From assembly GCA_028690665.1 (NCBI GenBank), contig JAQVAV010000006.1, positions 1 through 64,000 on the forward strand: a stretch of 64,000 bases of DNA. The letters run 5' to 3'. Positions 36,496-44,920 of this stretch are shown in pieces. The stretch is from Paludibacter sp. GTDB lineage: Bacteria > Bacteroidota > Bacteroidia > Bacteroidales > Paludibacteraceae. Made by a program: the position numbers and the translations under genes. Numbering within the stretch: position 1 is the stretch's first letter; each line of letters opens with the position of its first letter. The notes beneath the pieces are model-generated. The model was not told the origin of the DNA. It was given only the letters and a program-made list of their open reading frames with translations, and ran no database searches.

Positions 36496-36679
36496 TCGTC
36501 TTGACTTTTCGTAATAATTCTTTATTCTGATAATATTTAGATAATATAAGACTCCCGATAAATTCGGGATCACAGAATTGACCGATTTTATGCCTTGCAG
36601 ATTTCTGTAAATTCTGTATTTTTTGTCTAAAAAAGAAATATGACATTTTAAATTCTATCTGATTCAAAAGTCAAGACGA
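36496..36679. repeat. 184-bp MITE-like element with 14-bp inverted repeats
   Basis: TCGTCTTGACTTTT (36496-36509) is the exact reverse complement of 36666-36679. Between them lies a CCCGAT-AAAT-TCGGGAT hairpin (near 36552-36569) followed by TCTGT/AATTCTGT words. There is no open frame. It resembles small non-coding repeats scattered in Bacteroidota genomes. Confidence 0.6.
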
Positions 36680-36727
36680 GTTCATTAAATAACGGCCAAT
36701 TAAAAAATATTCTTTAGAGATTGGGGT

Positions 36728-37894
36728 ATGAAAAAAGTTTTAATATTAGGGGGCGGTTTTGCCGGAGTTGAGACTGCAATTGATTTGCAAAAGAGAAAAA
36801 TGTTTGATGTGACATTAGTGTCGGATCGCGATTTTCTCTTTGTTTTCCCGATTTCAATCTGGGTTCCGATTCATGAATTGAAATATGAAAATGCACAGAT
36901 TAAGCTGGCTGATATACAGAAAAAATACGGTTTTAATCTGATTATTGATAAAGTAGCATCTGTCAGTGCCGGAGAAAAGCAGGTCACACTCGAAAATCAG
37001 ACATTGACTTATGATTATTTGGTAGTGGCTTTTGGAGGTGGCAAAATGCAACCTAAGGGAGTGGAATATACTACTACTATTTGCGGACAACCGCAACAAA
37101 CACTTCAGCTTCGGGAGAAATTGGATGCTCTGGTAGCTAAAGGTTCAGGAAAGATAGCTATTGGTTTTGGTGGAAATCCGAAAGATAAGTCTGCCGTTCG
37201 TGGAGGTCCTGCTTTTGAGCTGATTTTCAATATCAATCACTATCTGAAAAAGAAAGGACTTCGTGATGATTTTGAACTTACAATGTTTGCGCCTATGGTC
37301 GAGCCGGGAGCTAAAATGGGTAAAGGTGCTTTGCAGGCTATTCATAAAATGTTTAAATCGCAAAACATAAAAAGTCGTTTTGGAAAGAAAATAACCGAGT
37401 TTATGGCCGATGGAGTGATGTTCGAAGATGGTTCTAAATTAGAGTCGGATTTGGTCATGTTTATTGCGGCTGGAGCTGGTTCTTCGTTGATGAAAAATAC
37501 CGATCTCCCGTTGTCGGAAGCCGGATTCATTAAAGTAAACGATTATAATCAGGTACAGGGGTATACCGATATTTTTGCCATTGGTGATGCTGCTGCTTAT
37601 GAAGGTCCCGACTGGACCGCAAAACAAGGACACATTGCAGAAGTAATGGGACGGAATGTTGCTCATAACATAGTTGAGTTGGAAAAAAACGGCTCGAATA
37701 TGAAAGGCTATCAGGCACATCTGAGTATTATGTGCGTTATGGATATGGGCAATGGAGCCGCTTTTGTCTATCGCGATCGGAAAAGAGAAATAATGATCCC
37801 TATGCCTATTGTTGGTCATTGGCTGAAACAGGCTTGGGGTAAATATGCCAAATGGAGCAAATTAGGACTTATTCGTCGTTTGCCGGGAATGTAA
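36728..37894 (+). CDS. Sulfide:quinone reductase-like flavoprotein
   Basis: 388 residues. FAD motif VLILGGGFAGVETAIDL, SVDFLFVFPISIW-like active loop, LTYDYLVVAFGGG, IFAIGDAAAY near 290, and a C-terminal amphipathic stretch ending WSKLGLIRRLPGM, which is typical of the SQR/NDH-2 group and may dock to the membrane. Only two cysteines stand out (TTICGQ and SIMCVMD); the full set of three redox cysteines of true SQR is not evident, so sulfide oxidation is uncertain. The neighbourhood of rhodanese and thioredoxin genes supports a sulfur role. A MITE-like gap separates it from the thioredoxin. Confidence 0.82.
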   Translation: MKKVLILGGGFAGVETAIDLQKRKMFDVTLVSDRDFLFVFPISIWVPIHELKYENAQIKLADIQKKYGFNLIIDKVASVSAGEKQVTLENQTLTYDYLVVAFGGGKMQPKGVEYTTTICGQPQQTLQLREKLDALVAKGSGKIAIGFGGNPKDKSAVRGGPAFELIFNINHYLKKKGLRDDFELTMFAPMVEPGAKMGKGALQAIHKMFKSQNIKSRFGKKITEFMADGVMFEDGSKLESDLVMFIAAGAGSSLMKNTDLPLSEAGFIKVNDYNQVQGYTDIFAIGDAAAYEGPDWTAKQGHIAEVMGRNVAHNIVELEKNGSNMKGYQAHLSIMCVMDMGNGAAFVYRDRKREIMIPMPIVGHWLKQAWGKYAKWSKLGLIRRLPGM

Positions 37895-37967
37895 ATAGTT
37901 GTTTTTGTTTGGAGAATATAAGTTTGAAATAAACAAATCAACTCAAAAAACGGATAAAAAATATAAA

Positions 37968-38420
37968 ATGAATCATTCAATAGAAAATTTCTTCACATAT
38001 TCTGAAAAATTGGCAGCCGGAGCACAACCCAATATTGACCAAATGGTTGATTTGAAAAATGATGGCTACGAAGTTGTTGTAAATATATCTCCTTACAGTA
38101 CCCGAAACGCTGTTCACAACGAGGCGGAAATTATAGAAAAACTGGGGCTGTATTACATTCATTTCCCGGTGGATTGTTCTGATTTACGTCCGATTCATTA
38201 TAAGACATTTGAAGGTATTATGAACGGACTGAAAGACAAAAAAGTGTTTGTTCATTGTGGAGGGAATATTAAATCGTCGAATTTGATTCACATGTATGAT
38301 GTGATTGTGAATGGCATAGATGAAAAAGAATCGCTCTTGACACTTTATAAAATTCAAAGTCCCGAAGATAAATGGTTTGAGTATTTCAAAACATTTGGAA
38401 TGAGAGGCAGAGTAATCTGA
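37968..38420 (+). CDS. Phosphatase-like protein with altered P-loop
   Basis: 150 residues from the ATG at 37968; an upstream in-frame extension to 37899 is rejected. It resembles the DUF442/tyrosine-phosphatase-like family: EKLAAGAQPNIDQMVDLKNDGYEVVVNISP at the start and VFVHCGGNIKSSNLIHMYDV at the P-loop. The loop has the nucleophile Cys but a CGGNIKS pattern instead of CxxxxxR, so classical phosphatase activity is doubtful. DUF442 relatives accompany sulfide-oxidation genes, which suits the SQR-like gene 73 bases upstream. Confidence 0.75.
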   Translation: MNHSIENFFTYSEKLAAGAQPNIDQMVDLKNDGYEVVVNISPYSTRNAVHNEAEIIEKLGLYYIHFPVDCSDLRPIHYKTFEGIMNGLKDKKVFVHCGGNIKSSNLIHMYDVIVNGIDEKESLLTLYKIQSPEDKWFEYFKTFGMRGRVI

Positions 38421-38515
38421 TAAAGGGTAGTGCCTCTCAAAAATTGGATAATAGAATCTTAACTATTATAATGAATAAATTTGTATGCAATTTATTTTGA
38501 AAAAAGTTACGGCGT

Positions 38516-39859
38516 TTATTGTATAGCTTCTGTAATCCGATTTTTTAATTTTTCTAGTTCCATAAATTCCTTTTCCCTTTTTGTCATTATAAATACCCGC
38601 TGAAAGTAACCATATAATTTTCGGAAATTTTTATAAATTTTTATTGACAGTTTTCCGAAAATAAATTCAAATGGAATGATAACCAACAGCCAGTACCAGT
38701 TGCTGTCTGTAAACGTTGTCAGAAGTATTGCCTGAATGAGATAAAATACGGGAGATGTTATAATTCCGGCTCCGTATTGAATGGAACTGTAGAATCCTGT
38801 AAATTCTACTTTCATTGCTTTCCTTATCCAAACAGGTAGAAAGAAAGGTAAAAAATTAAAAGTCAGCCCAATTAAAAATACTGGTAAAAAAAGTATAAGT
38901 ATCAGTGTACTCGCTATGAGGTTTAAAGTGCTCCGTCTTGTAGCTGTAAAACTTTTGAATGGCAGTCCTATCTGTGTACGTATTTTCTCAAATTGAAGAA
39001 CATTCTGATGGAGTTCTTCCGTCTTTTCCGGGTTATCCTTTTCGAGTTTTAATAATTTTTTCCCGGTTTTCAAACGTGCATAAAACAAATTGACTGTGTT
39101 TTTTTTCAGTCCCATTGTATTCAGTACGTCATAGTTGCAAAGGCGTGTAGCCGTTTCAAATGTCTTATAATACCGATCCGAGTTCAGATTTAATGTTAAA
39201 TTTTCGAGACTTTCACGAAGTTTATCTTTTAGTTTATTAATAGCTGTTGCCTGATTTTCAGAATATTCAGTCATGTAGTCGGCAACATTTATCGGCTTGC
39301 CAATATTAATAATAATATGTTGCTGTGATTTTTCCAAATGACCAAGATCAATTCCTATAGGAACAATTTTTACATTGTCCTGATTGCCGATTTTTTCCTG
39401 GGCAGAAAATGCAATTCTGAATATACCTTTTACTAATGGTCTTACTTTGCGCTCTAACTCCTGGTTTCCTTCAGGCATAATGCACATGGCATTGTCTTTT
39501 TCTAAGACTTCTGTGCTCAGGTCAAATACCTCTGCATTTTTCCCTAAATTTTCGACGCCATCCCTGATTCTGAATGCCGGCATAATTTTGGTAAAACGGA
39601 GTAACCGGGCTATTGTTTTATTCTTAAAAATATCGGCCCGGGCCAGGAAAACAGTGGCAGATTTTTTTCGGGGTAACGACAGTACAGCCAAAGCATCCAT
39701 CAGGGCATTCAAATGATTCGGGGCAAAAAGTACAGGCCCCTTATCCGGAATGTTTTCTTTTCCAAGTATAATATATTCGCTGTAAAATTGTTTAAAACTC
39801 CATATCACATATTTTCTCGCTATGCGGTATGATAGTGGTAATTCGTAAATTTTCGACAT
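38516..39859 (-). CDS. PlsC-type 1-acylglycerol-3-phosphate acyltransferase with extra membrane region
   Basis: 447 residues. The acyltransferase domain (about 25-230) has the catalytic NHLNALMDAL (NHx4D), a FLARADIFKNK motif, CIMPEGNQE and VKIVPIGID. A C-terminal half holds two hydrophobic helices (about 310-335 and 350-395) and a basic tail (TKREKEFMELEKLKNR). It acylates a lysophospholipid at the inner membrane. This long form is common in Bacteroidota. It converges on the phosphatase-like gene and follows the BASS transporter by 24 bases on the same strand. Confidence 0.87.
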   Translation of the reverse strand: MSKIYELPLSYRIARKYVIWSFKQFYSEYIILGKENIPDKGPVLFAPNHLNALMDALAVLSLPRKKSATVFLARADIFKNKTIARLLRFTKIMPAFRIRDGVENLGKNAEVFDLSTEVLEKDNAMCIMPEGNQELERKVRPLVKGIFRIAFSAQEKIGNQDNVKIVPIGIDLGHLEKSQQHIIINIGKPINVADYMTEYSENQATAINKLKDKLRESLENLTLNLNSDRYYKTFETATRLCNYDVLNTMGLKKNTVNLFYARLKTGKKLLKLEKDNPEKTEELHQNVLQFEKIRTQIGLPFKSFTATRRSTLNLIASTLILILFLPVFLIGLTFNFLPFFLPVWIRKAMKVEFTGFYSSIQYGAGIITSPVFYLIQAILLTTFTDSNWYWLLVIIPFEFIFGKLSIKIYKNFRKLYGYFQRVFIMTKREKEFMELEKLKNRITEAIQ

Positions 39860-39883
39860 TTTAATATAATAAAAAAGAAAAGT

Positions 39884-40831
39884 TTAAGGATTGCGTTTAT
39901 TCCAGTAAAATGATATGGAAAGTCCCGAAATAATGTGCCAGATTCCCCACCATGCAGTAATAAACAACATACCTCCGAGTGCCAACTCTGTCGGGAAAAT
40001 CTTGGGATTGAAGAGCAAAACTAAACCTAATCCGGAATTTTGTATGCCGGTTTCAATAGTTAAGGTTCGTCTGTCCGCGTTAGGAAGTTTAAACAGAGAT
40101 GCAAGTGAGAAGCCCGTTGTTAATGCCAATATGTTGTGTATTAATACAATAAAGAATATATAGAAGATATATTTCAAAAATAAATCAAGATTGTTCATAA
40201 AGGCCAGTACAATCATAGCAATAAAGAAGAAAATAGATAAAATTTGAATGGGCTTTTTAAGCTTTTCTGTGATTTTCGGGAGAAAATGAGCAAACAATAT
40301 TCCTGCAATCAATGGAATTCCGAGCAAAATGAAAACAGTCTCGAACATTTGACCGTTATCGATTTCTAAGGGTTTTACAATATGTCCTGCTGCATGAGTG
40401 CTGACATACTTTGAATACAAACTACCCCATATTTTGAAATTAAGAGGTGTTGTGATGGTTGCCAATAAAGTTGTGAAGGCTGTTAAGCTTACCGATAATT
40501 CTGTATTAGCCTTCGATAAGGATGACATGAAATTAGAAATATTGCCGCCTGGACATGATGCTACAAGGATCATTCCCATGGCGACTGTCGGAGTAATATA
40601 TTTATTAAGTAAAATAATTAACAAAAAAGTTACGAAAGGTAAAGCTATAATTTGAGAAGCTAAACCGACAATTGTTGATCTTGGATTTTTTAAAATATTT
40701 TTAAATTCACGGGGTTTTATGCTTAATGCAACGCCAAACATTATGAAACTCAATATAATATTTATGATATGCATTCCTGATGCAGAAAAGTTGATTCTGA
40801 TAGGGTCAAGCTGTAAAAGTTCTTCGTACAT
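39884..40831 (-). CDS. Bile acid:sodium symporter family (BASS) transporter
   Basis: 315 residues, nine to ten membrane helices. Features are FIMFGVALSIKPREFKN near the start, GLASQIIALPFVTFLL, MILVASCPGGNISNFMSSLSKANTELSVSLTAF (the BASS core with the crossing helix) and TIETGIQNSGLGLVLLF. Such proteins carry organic anions with sodium; the substrate (bile salt, pantoate, pyruvate or arsenite-type Acr3 relatives) cannot be fixed. It precedes the acyltransferase and is divergent from the cyclophilin gene. Confidence 0.9.
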   Translation of the reverse strand: MYEELLQLDPIRINFSASGMHIINIILSFIMFGVALSIKPREFKNILKNPRSTIVGLASQIIALPFVTFLLIILLNKYITPTVAMGMILVASCPGGNISNFMSSLSKANTELSVSLTAFTTLLATITTPLNFKIWGSLYSKYVSTHAAGHIVKPLEIDNGQMFETVFILLGIPLIAGILFAHFLPKITEKLKKPIQILSIFFFIAMIVLAFMNNLDLFLKYIFYIFFIVLIHNILALTTGFSLASLFKLPNADRRTLTIETGIQNSGLGLVLLFNPKIFPTELALGGMLFITAWWGIWHIISGLSISFYWNKRNP

Positions 40832-40938
40832 ATTTTTGAATTATAAGTTGGTATCACAAAAATAAAATTTTTTTATCGGATGCCTGATAAAAAGTGCCTA
40901 AATTAGGCCTTTTAATCGGTGAAAACTATAAAAAGAAT

Positions 40939-40946
40939 TATTTTTG
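40939..40946 (+). promoter_or_regulatory. Possible -7 element of the cyclophilin gene
   Basis: TATTTTTG fits TAnnTTTG, 23 bases before the ATG at 40970. No convincing -33. Confidence 0.35.
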
Positions 40947-40969
40947 TAAAAAATAAAAACATATTTGTT

Positions 40970-41770
40970 ATGAGTAAAAATTATATGCTAATACTGTTAA
41001 GTGTTCTTTGTACATCCTGTAGTTTGTTCAGAAATGATGAAGAGCCGGTAATCCGATTTGAAACCACACAAGGTAATATTGAGGTGAAATTATATTCTGA
41101 AACTTCAAAACATCGGGATAATTTCGTTAAACTTGTTGAGTCGGGTTATTATGACGGATTATTATTTCACAGGGTTATTCAGGATTTTATGATCCAGGCC
41201 GGAGATCCAGATTCCAAAACAGCAAAGCCGGGACAATCTTTAGGCTCGGGAGATGCCCCATATACAATTCCTGCCGAAATTGTTTATCCGAAGTATTATC
41301 ATAAGAGAGGAGCCTTGGGTGCCGCCCGGGAAGGCGACGATATTAATCCTCAAAGAGCCTCGTCCGGCGGACAGTTTTATATTGTAAAAGGTCATAAGTT
41401 TACAGAGGAACAACTTGATACCTTGGAAGTCAGACGCGAACGCAAGGCCGTGGCTAGGCTATTTCAGGATGAACTTACAAAACGGAAAAATCTGAAAGAA
41501 AATGATCAACCGGATGTTTTAAAAGATTCAATTTTAAAGGCGGTGAAGATTTTTGTGAAAAATCACCCGACATATTATAAATTTACTTCTCAACAACGAG
41601 AGGATTACACAACGATAGGAGGAACCCCGCATTTGGATGGAGAATATACTGTTTTTGGAGAAGTGTTAGATGGTTTCGATGTGATTAATCGCATTTCTGC
41701 TGCTAAAACAGATAAAATGGACAGACCTTTACGGGATATAAGAATAATAAAAGCAACAAGAATTCAATAA
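40970..41770 (+). CDS. Cyclophilin-type peptidyl-prolyl isomerase lipoprotein
   Basis: 266 residues from the ATG at 40970; a GTG at 40919 opens the same frame but would place basic residues before the signal. MSKNYMLILLSVLCTSCSLF is a lipoprotein signal (Cys17 probable). The cyclophilin domain shows FETTQGNIEVKLYSE, HRDNFVKLVESGYYDGLLFHRVIQDFMIQAGDPD, RGALGAAR and SSGGQFYIVKGHKFTEEQLD. An acidic/basic insert (about 150-205) splits the domain before the final GTPHLDGEYTVFGEVLDGFDVI. It folds exported proteins in the periplasm. Confidence 0.92.
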   Translation: MSKNYMLILLSVLCTSCSLFRNDEEPVIRFETTQGNIEVKLYSETSKHRDNFVKLVESGYYDGLLFHRVIQDFMIQAGDPDSKTAKPGQSLGSGDAPYTIPAEIVYPKYYHKRGALGAAREGDDINPQRASSGGQFYIVKGHKFTEEQLDTLEVRRERKAVARLFQDELTKRKNLKENDQPDVLKDSILKAVKIFVKNHPTYYKFTSQQREDYTTIGGTPHLDGEYTVFGEVLDGFDVINRISAAKTDKMDRPLRDIRIIKATRIQ

Positions 41771-41788
41771 ATTTCTGATGATATAATC

Positions 41789-41835
41789 GAGACGGCCTCC
41801 AATGCTATTTCTGCTTTGGAGGCTGTTTCAGAATT
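41789..41835. terminator. Bidirectional terminator cyclophilin / DUF5362
   Basis: A 14-bp stem (41789-41802 with 41816-41829) with two wobbles, centred on GCCTCCAA/TTGGAGGC, between convergent genes. Confidence 0.78.
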
Positions 41836-41849
41836 TATTTTGCTATAAT

Positions 41850-42341
41850 TTAGAAAGTTGTAATGGCAGTTATAATCGCTATCGGAATAGCAAGAACTGT
41901 AATTCCGATGAGAACGATCGTTGCAATCCCTATAAATTTAAAAAATTTTTTCAGATGAAGAATCCCATCTTCTAATTCCTGTTGACCTAGTGTGCTTATC
42001 GATTTCTTGATTCTGTCGCTGAATTTGAATAGATAAAAAACGGGGAAAAAATATATCACAGCAATAACGATATATATTAATCCGATGCCTCCTCCTAAAG
42101 CTCTGAAAGGAAAAAAAGAATTATACATCATATTATTTTGGTACATCATGCCACTATGAAACAAAGAGGTGGCTACCGACATAAATAATCCCGAGAGCAC
42201 TATCAGACCAATATAAACAAACCCAAGTATAGATAAAAAAGTGCTCCATTGGGTTGTTACTAATAAATTTTTTTTGATGTTTTCCGAAACCTGTAATTCA
42301 TTCAATCTGGTTTCAAAGCTTCTTGTTGCGTTTTCTTCCAT
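41850..42341 (-). CDS. DUF5362-like membrane protein
   Basis: 163 residues from the ATG at 42341; 11 more upstream codons are open but not needed. It has four hydrophobic segments: about 35-58, 79-107 (LGGGIGLIYIVIAVIYFFPVFYLF-like), and a C-terminal pair near 139-162. SDRIKKSISTLGQQELEDGILHLKKFFKFIG before the last helix is the feature I associate with DUF5362 of Bacteroidota. The role is unknown; it is an inner-membrane protein. A single gene facing away from mutA. Confidence 0.7.
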   Translation of the reverse strand: MEENATRSFETRLNELQVSENIKKNLLVTTQWSTFLSILGFVYIGLIVLSGLFMSVATSLFHSGMMYQNNMMYNSFFPFRALGGGIGLIYIVIAVIYFFPVFYLFKFSDRIKKSISTLGQQELEDGILHLKKFFKFIGIATIVLIGITVLAIPIAIITAITTF

Positions 42342-42543
42342 ACGTATTAAATTTTTAAAAATGAATATTGTCACAAATATAAAAATATTTTTACAATTTA
42401 GACTGATTTAACTTTAAATCTATTGTTACGTAAGTTCTTGATAATTTGCAGAAAGTAGGTATTTTTTGAAACACAATAGTGTCTATTAAAGAAAAATTTC
42501 AATAATTGACCAACAGAATGAATATTTAAATGAACATAATTTG

Positions 42544-42551
42544 TACCTTTG
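42544..42551 (+). promoter_or_regulatory. -7 promoter element of mutA
   Basis: TACCTTTG matches TAnnTTTG, 35 bases before the ATG; -33 TTG not clear. Confidence 0.5.
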
Positions 42552-42586
42552 CAATCGCTTAGAAATTTCGAAAATCAATATATATT

Positions 42587-44476
42587 ATGGCAGAAAAAAA
42601 ATTGAATTTATTGGCTGATTTCCCTGCTGTTAGCACACAGCAATGGATGGAAAAAATCACAGCTGATCTCAAAGGAGCAGATTTTACTAAGAAGCTCGTT
42701 TGGAAAACAAATGAAGGTTTCAATGTAATGCCTTTTTATCGAGCCGAAGACATTGAAACTCTGAAAACTACAGAGGTTGTACCGGGCAAATTTCCTTATG
42801 TTCGCGGTACAAAAACGGACAATACGTGGTTTGTTCGTCAGAATATTATTGCTAAGGATGCGAAGGCTGCAAATGCAAAAGCCCTCAATATCCTGAATAA
42901 AGGCGTTGATTCTCTTGGCTTTGAAATTGACAAAGAGAATGTAACCGCTTCTTTTATTGAAATTTTGCTTGATGGTATTGCTGCTGATTGCATTGAGCTT
43001 AATTTTACGACCTGTATTCGTCGTTCAGCAGAACTTGCAACAATTCTGACTAATTATTTTAAAGCTAAAAATTATAATTTGGCAAAATTAGACGGATCTA
43101 TTAATTGGGATGGCATAAATATAATGTTGCTCAAGGGCAGAAGTTACGAGAAAGCCGAATTAGTTGATCTGGCAAAAGCGACTTTTGATGCAGCATTGGA
43201 ATTACCCAAATACCGTGTAATAGGAGTAAACGCTGTTACTTTGAGTAATGCAGGGGCGTTTGTTGCACAAGAATTGGGATATGCTTTGGCATGGGGAAAT
43301 GAATATCTTTCTTCACTGATTGAAGCCGGTTGTGAGCCTTCTATTGTAGCTAAAAATATTAAATTCAATTTTGGGGTGAGCGGAAATTATTTTATGGAAA
43401 TTGCCAAATTCCGTGCCGCCAAATTACTTTGGGCCGAAATCGTCGATGCATATCAGGCTAAATGTGTGAAAACAAACTGTCAGCATACTGTAAATGGTAT
43501 CTGCAAATGTGCTGCAAAGATGTATGTTCATGCTCAAACTTCCACATTCAATAAAACAATTTTCGATGCAAATGTAAATATGCTTCGTACGCAAACCGAA
43601 GCTATGAGTGCTACACTGGGTGGTGTTAATTCGCTTACGGTTTTGCCTTACGATGTTACTTATAAAAACGCCGATGAATTTTCAGAACGTATTGCGCGCA
43701 ACCAGCAATTGCTACTGAAAGAAGAATCTCATTTCGATAAAGTGATTGATCCTGCTGCCGGTTCTTATTATCTCGAAACACTTACCAATAATATTGCTGA
43801 ACAAGCATGGAAACTTTTCCTTGATGTAGAAGATAAAGGAGGATATCTTGCAGCAGTGAAAGCAGGATCGGTTCAAAAAGCAGTGAAAGAAACGGCTTCG
43901 AATCGTCTGTCAGCTGTTTCAAAACGTCGTGAAGTTTTGGTTGGAACAAACCAATTCCCTAATTTCAATGAAAAAGCAGCTGCAAAGGTTGAATTTAAAA
44001 AAGCTGCAGATTGCGATTGTGCCGAAACAGATGTAGAGACTTTGTTACCTGTTCGTGAGGCCGAAGAATTTGAAGCTTTGCGTTTTGCTACAGAATCAGC
44101 TGCCAAACGTCCGAAAGCATTTATGTTGACAATGGGAAATTTAGCAATGCGTTTGGCTCGCGCTCAATTTTCCTGTAATTTCTTTGCTTGCGCCGGCTAC
44201 GAAGTGATTGACAATCTTGGTTTCAAAACCGTTGAAGAAGGTGTTGCTGCTGCTGAAAAAGTCGGAGCTGACATTATTGTTCTTTGTTCAAGCGACGATG
44301 AATATGCAGAACTTGCTCCTGCTGCCTTCAAAGCAATTGCAGGTAAAGAGATTTTTGTAGTTGCCGGAGCTCCTGCTTGTATGGACGATTTAAAAGCTAT
44401 TGGAGTGGAATACTTCATTAACGTGAGATCGAATGTACTTGAGACTCTAAAAGAATTCAATTCAAAATTATTATAA
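42587..44476 (+). CDS. mutA: Methylmalonyl-CoA mutase small (beta) subunit
   Basis: 629 residues. A TIM-barrel domain (WMEKITADLKGADFTKKLVWKTNEGFNVMPFYRAED) is followed by a C-terminal flavodoxin-like B12-fold domain. The cofactor-binding DxHxxG is replaced at its expected place (TMGNLAMRLARAQFS), as expected for the non-catalytic subunit. It pairs with MutB to interconvert succinyl-CoA and methylmalonyl-CoA, the step leading to propionate in this group. It is separated from mutB by a four-helix-bundle gene flanked by inverted repeats instead of the usual tight junction. Confidence 0.96.
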   Translation: MAEKKLNLLADFPAVSTQQWMEKITADLKGADFTKKLVWKTNEGFNVMPFYRAEDIETLKTTEVVPGKFPYVRGTKTDNTWFVRQNIIAKDAKAANAKALNILNKGVDSLGFEIDKENVTASFIEILLDGIAADCIELNFTTCIRRSAELATILTNYFKAKNYNLAKLDGSINWDGINIMLLKGRSYEKAELVDLAKATFDAALELPKYRVIGVNAVTLSNAGAFVAQELGYALAWGNEYLSSLIEAGCEPSIVAKNIKFNFGVSGNYFMEIAKFRAAKLLWAEIVDAYQAKCVKTNCQHTVNGICKCAAKMYVHAQTSTFNKTIFDANVNMLRTQTEAMSATLGGVNSLTVLPYDVTYKNADEFSERIARNQQLLLKEESHFDKVIDPAAGSYYLETLTNNIAEQAWKLFLDVEDKGGYLAAVKAGSVQKAVKETASNRLSAVSKRREVLVGTNQFPNFNEKAAAKVEFKKAADCDCAETDVETLLPVREAEEFEALRFATESAAKRPKAFMLTMGNLAMRLARAQFSCNFFACAGYEVIDNLGFKTVEEGVAAAEKVGADIIVLCSSDDEYAELAPAAFKAIAGKEIFVVAGAPACMDDLKAIGVEYFINVRSNVLETLKEFNSKLL

Positions 44477-44480
44477 GAGC

Positions 44481-44900
44481 CAAGAACCAAGAGCCAGGAA
44501 TCAAGACAAAATGCATAACTTTAAAAAGTTAGATATCTGGATTAAGTCAATGACTTTGGTAACTGAAATTTACAAGCTGACGACAACATTTCTAAATCAT
44601 GAAAAATTTGGATTGATATCACAAATACAACGTTCAGCAGTTTCAATGCCAACCAATATCGCAGAAGGATCTGCAAAATCAAGTAATAAAGATTTTGCCC
44701 GTTTTCTTGAAATTTCTATAGGCTCTTCATTTGAACTGGAAACAGAAATGTTGATTGCATTGAATCTTGGATATATTGATTCTGTAAAATATCATGAAAT
44801 TCAAAACAATATTTCTGAAATACAGAAAATGATTATTGGATTTAAAAATAAACTGGATTAAGAAAACAAGTAGTTGATAAGTCTTGGCTCTTGGTTCTTG
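44481..44900. mobile_element. 420-bp cassette: four-helix-bundle gene between 16-bp inverted repeats
   Basis: CAAGAACCAAGAGCCA at 44481-44496 is the exact reverse complement of 44885-44900. The element sits between mutA and mutB and holds one gene (44511-44861). The same words (CTCTTGATTCTA, CTTGGTTCTTG) recur in repeat copies A-C. No transposase and no clear target duplication are seen, so mobility is an inference. Confidence 0.6.
44511..44861 (+). CDS. Four-helix-bundle (23S rRNA intervening-sequence-type) protein
   Basis: 116 residues, all helical. It has the family pattern [20 protein letters not shown], then [25 protein letters not shown] and [25 protein letters not shown]. The TIGR02436/S23 group contains proteins encoded in 23S rRNA intervening sequences and is related to the Avd accessory protein of diversity-generating retroelements; it is often multicopy in Bacteroidota. 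The function is unknown. Insertion inside the mutA-mutB operon and the flanking repeats suggest it was mobilised. The protein is not homologous to MutA or MutB. Confidence 0.88.
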   Translation: MHNFKKLDIWIKSMTLVTEIYKLTTTFLNHEKFGLISQIQRSAVSMPTNIAEGSAKSSNKDFARFLEISIGSSFELETEMLIALNLGYIDSVKYHEIQNNISEIQKMIIGFKNKLD

Positions 44901-44920
44901 ATTCTAAACAATCTAAAAAA

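Noticed and set aside
42375-42586. Cobalamin riboswitch upstream of mutA
   Set aside because: No B12-box-like conserved element is visible in the 212-base leader, only a -7 box.
44477-44912. Target-site duplication around the four-helix-bundle cassette
   Set aside because: No convincing short direct repeat could be seen outside the inverted repeats.
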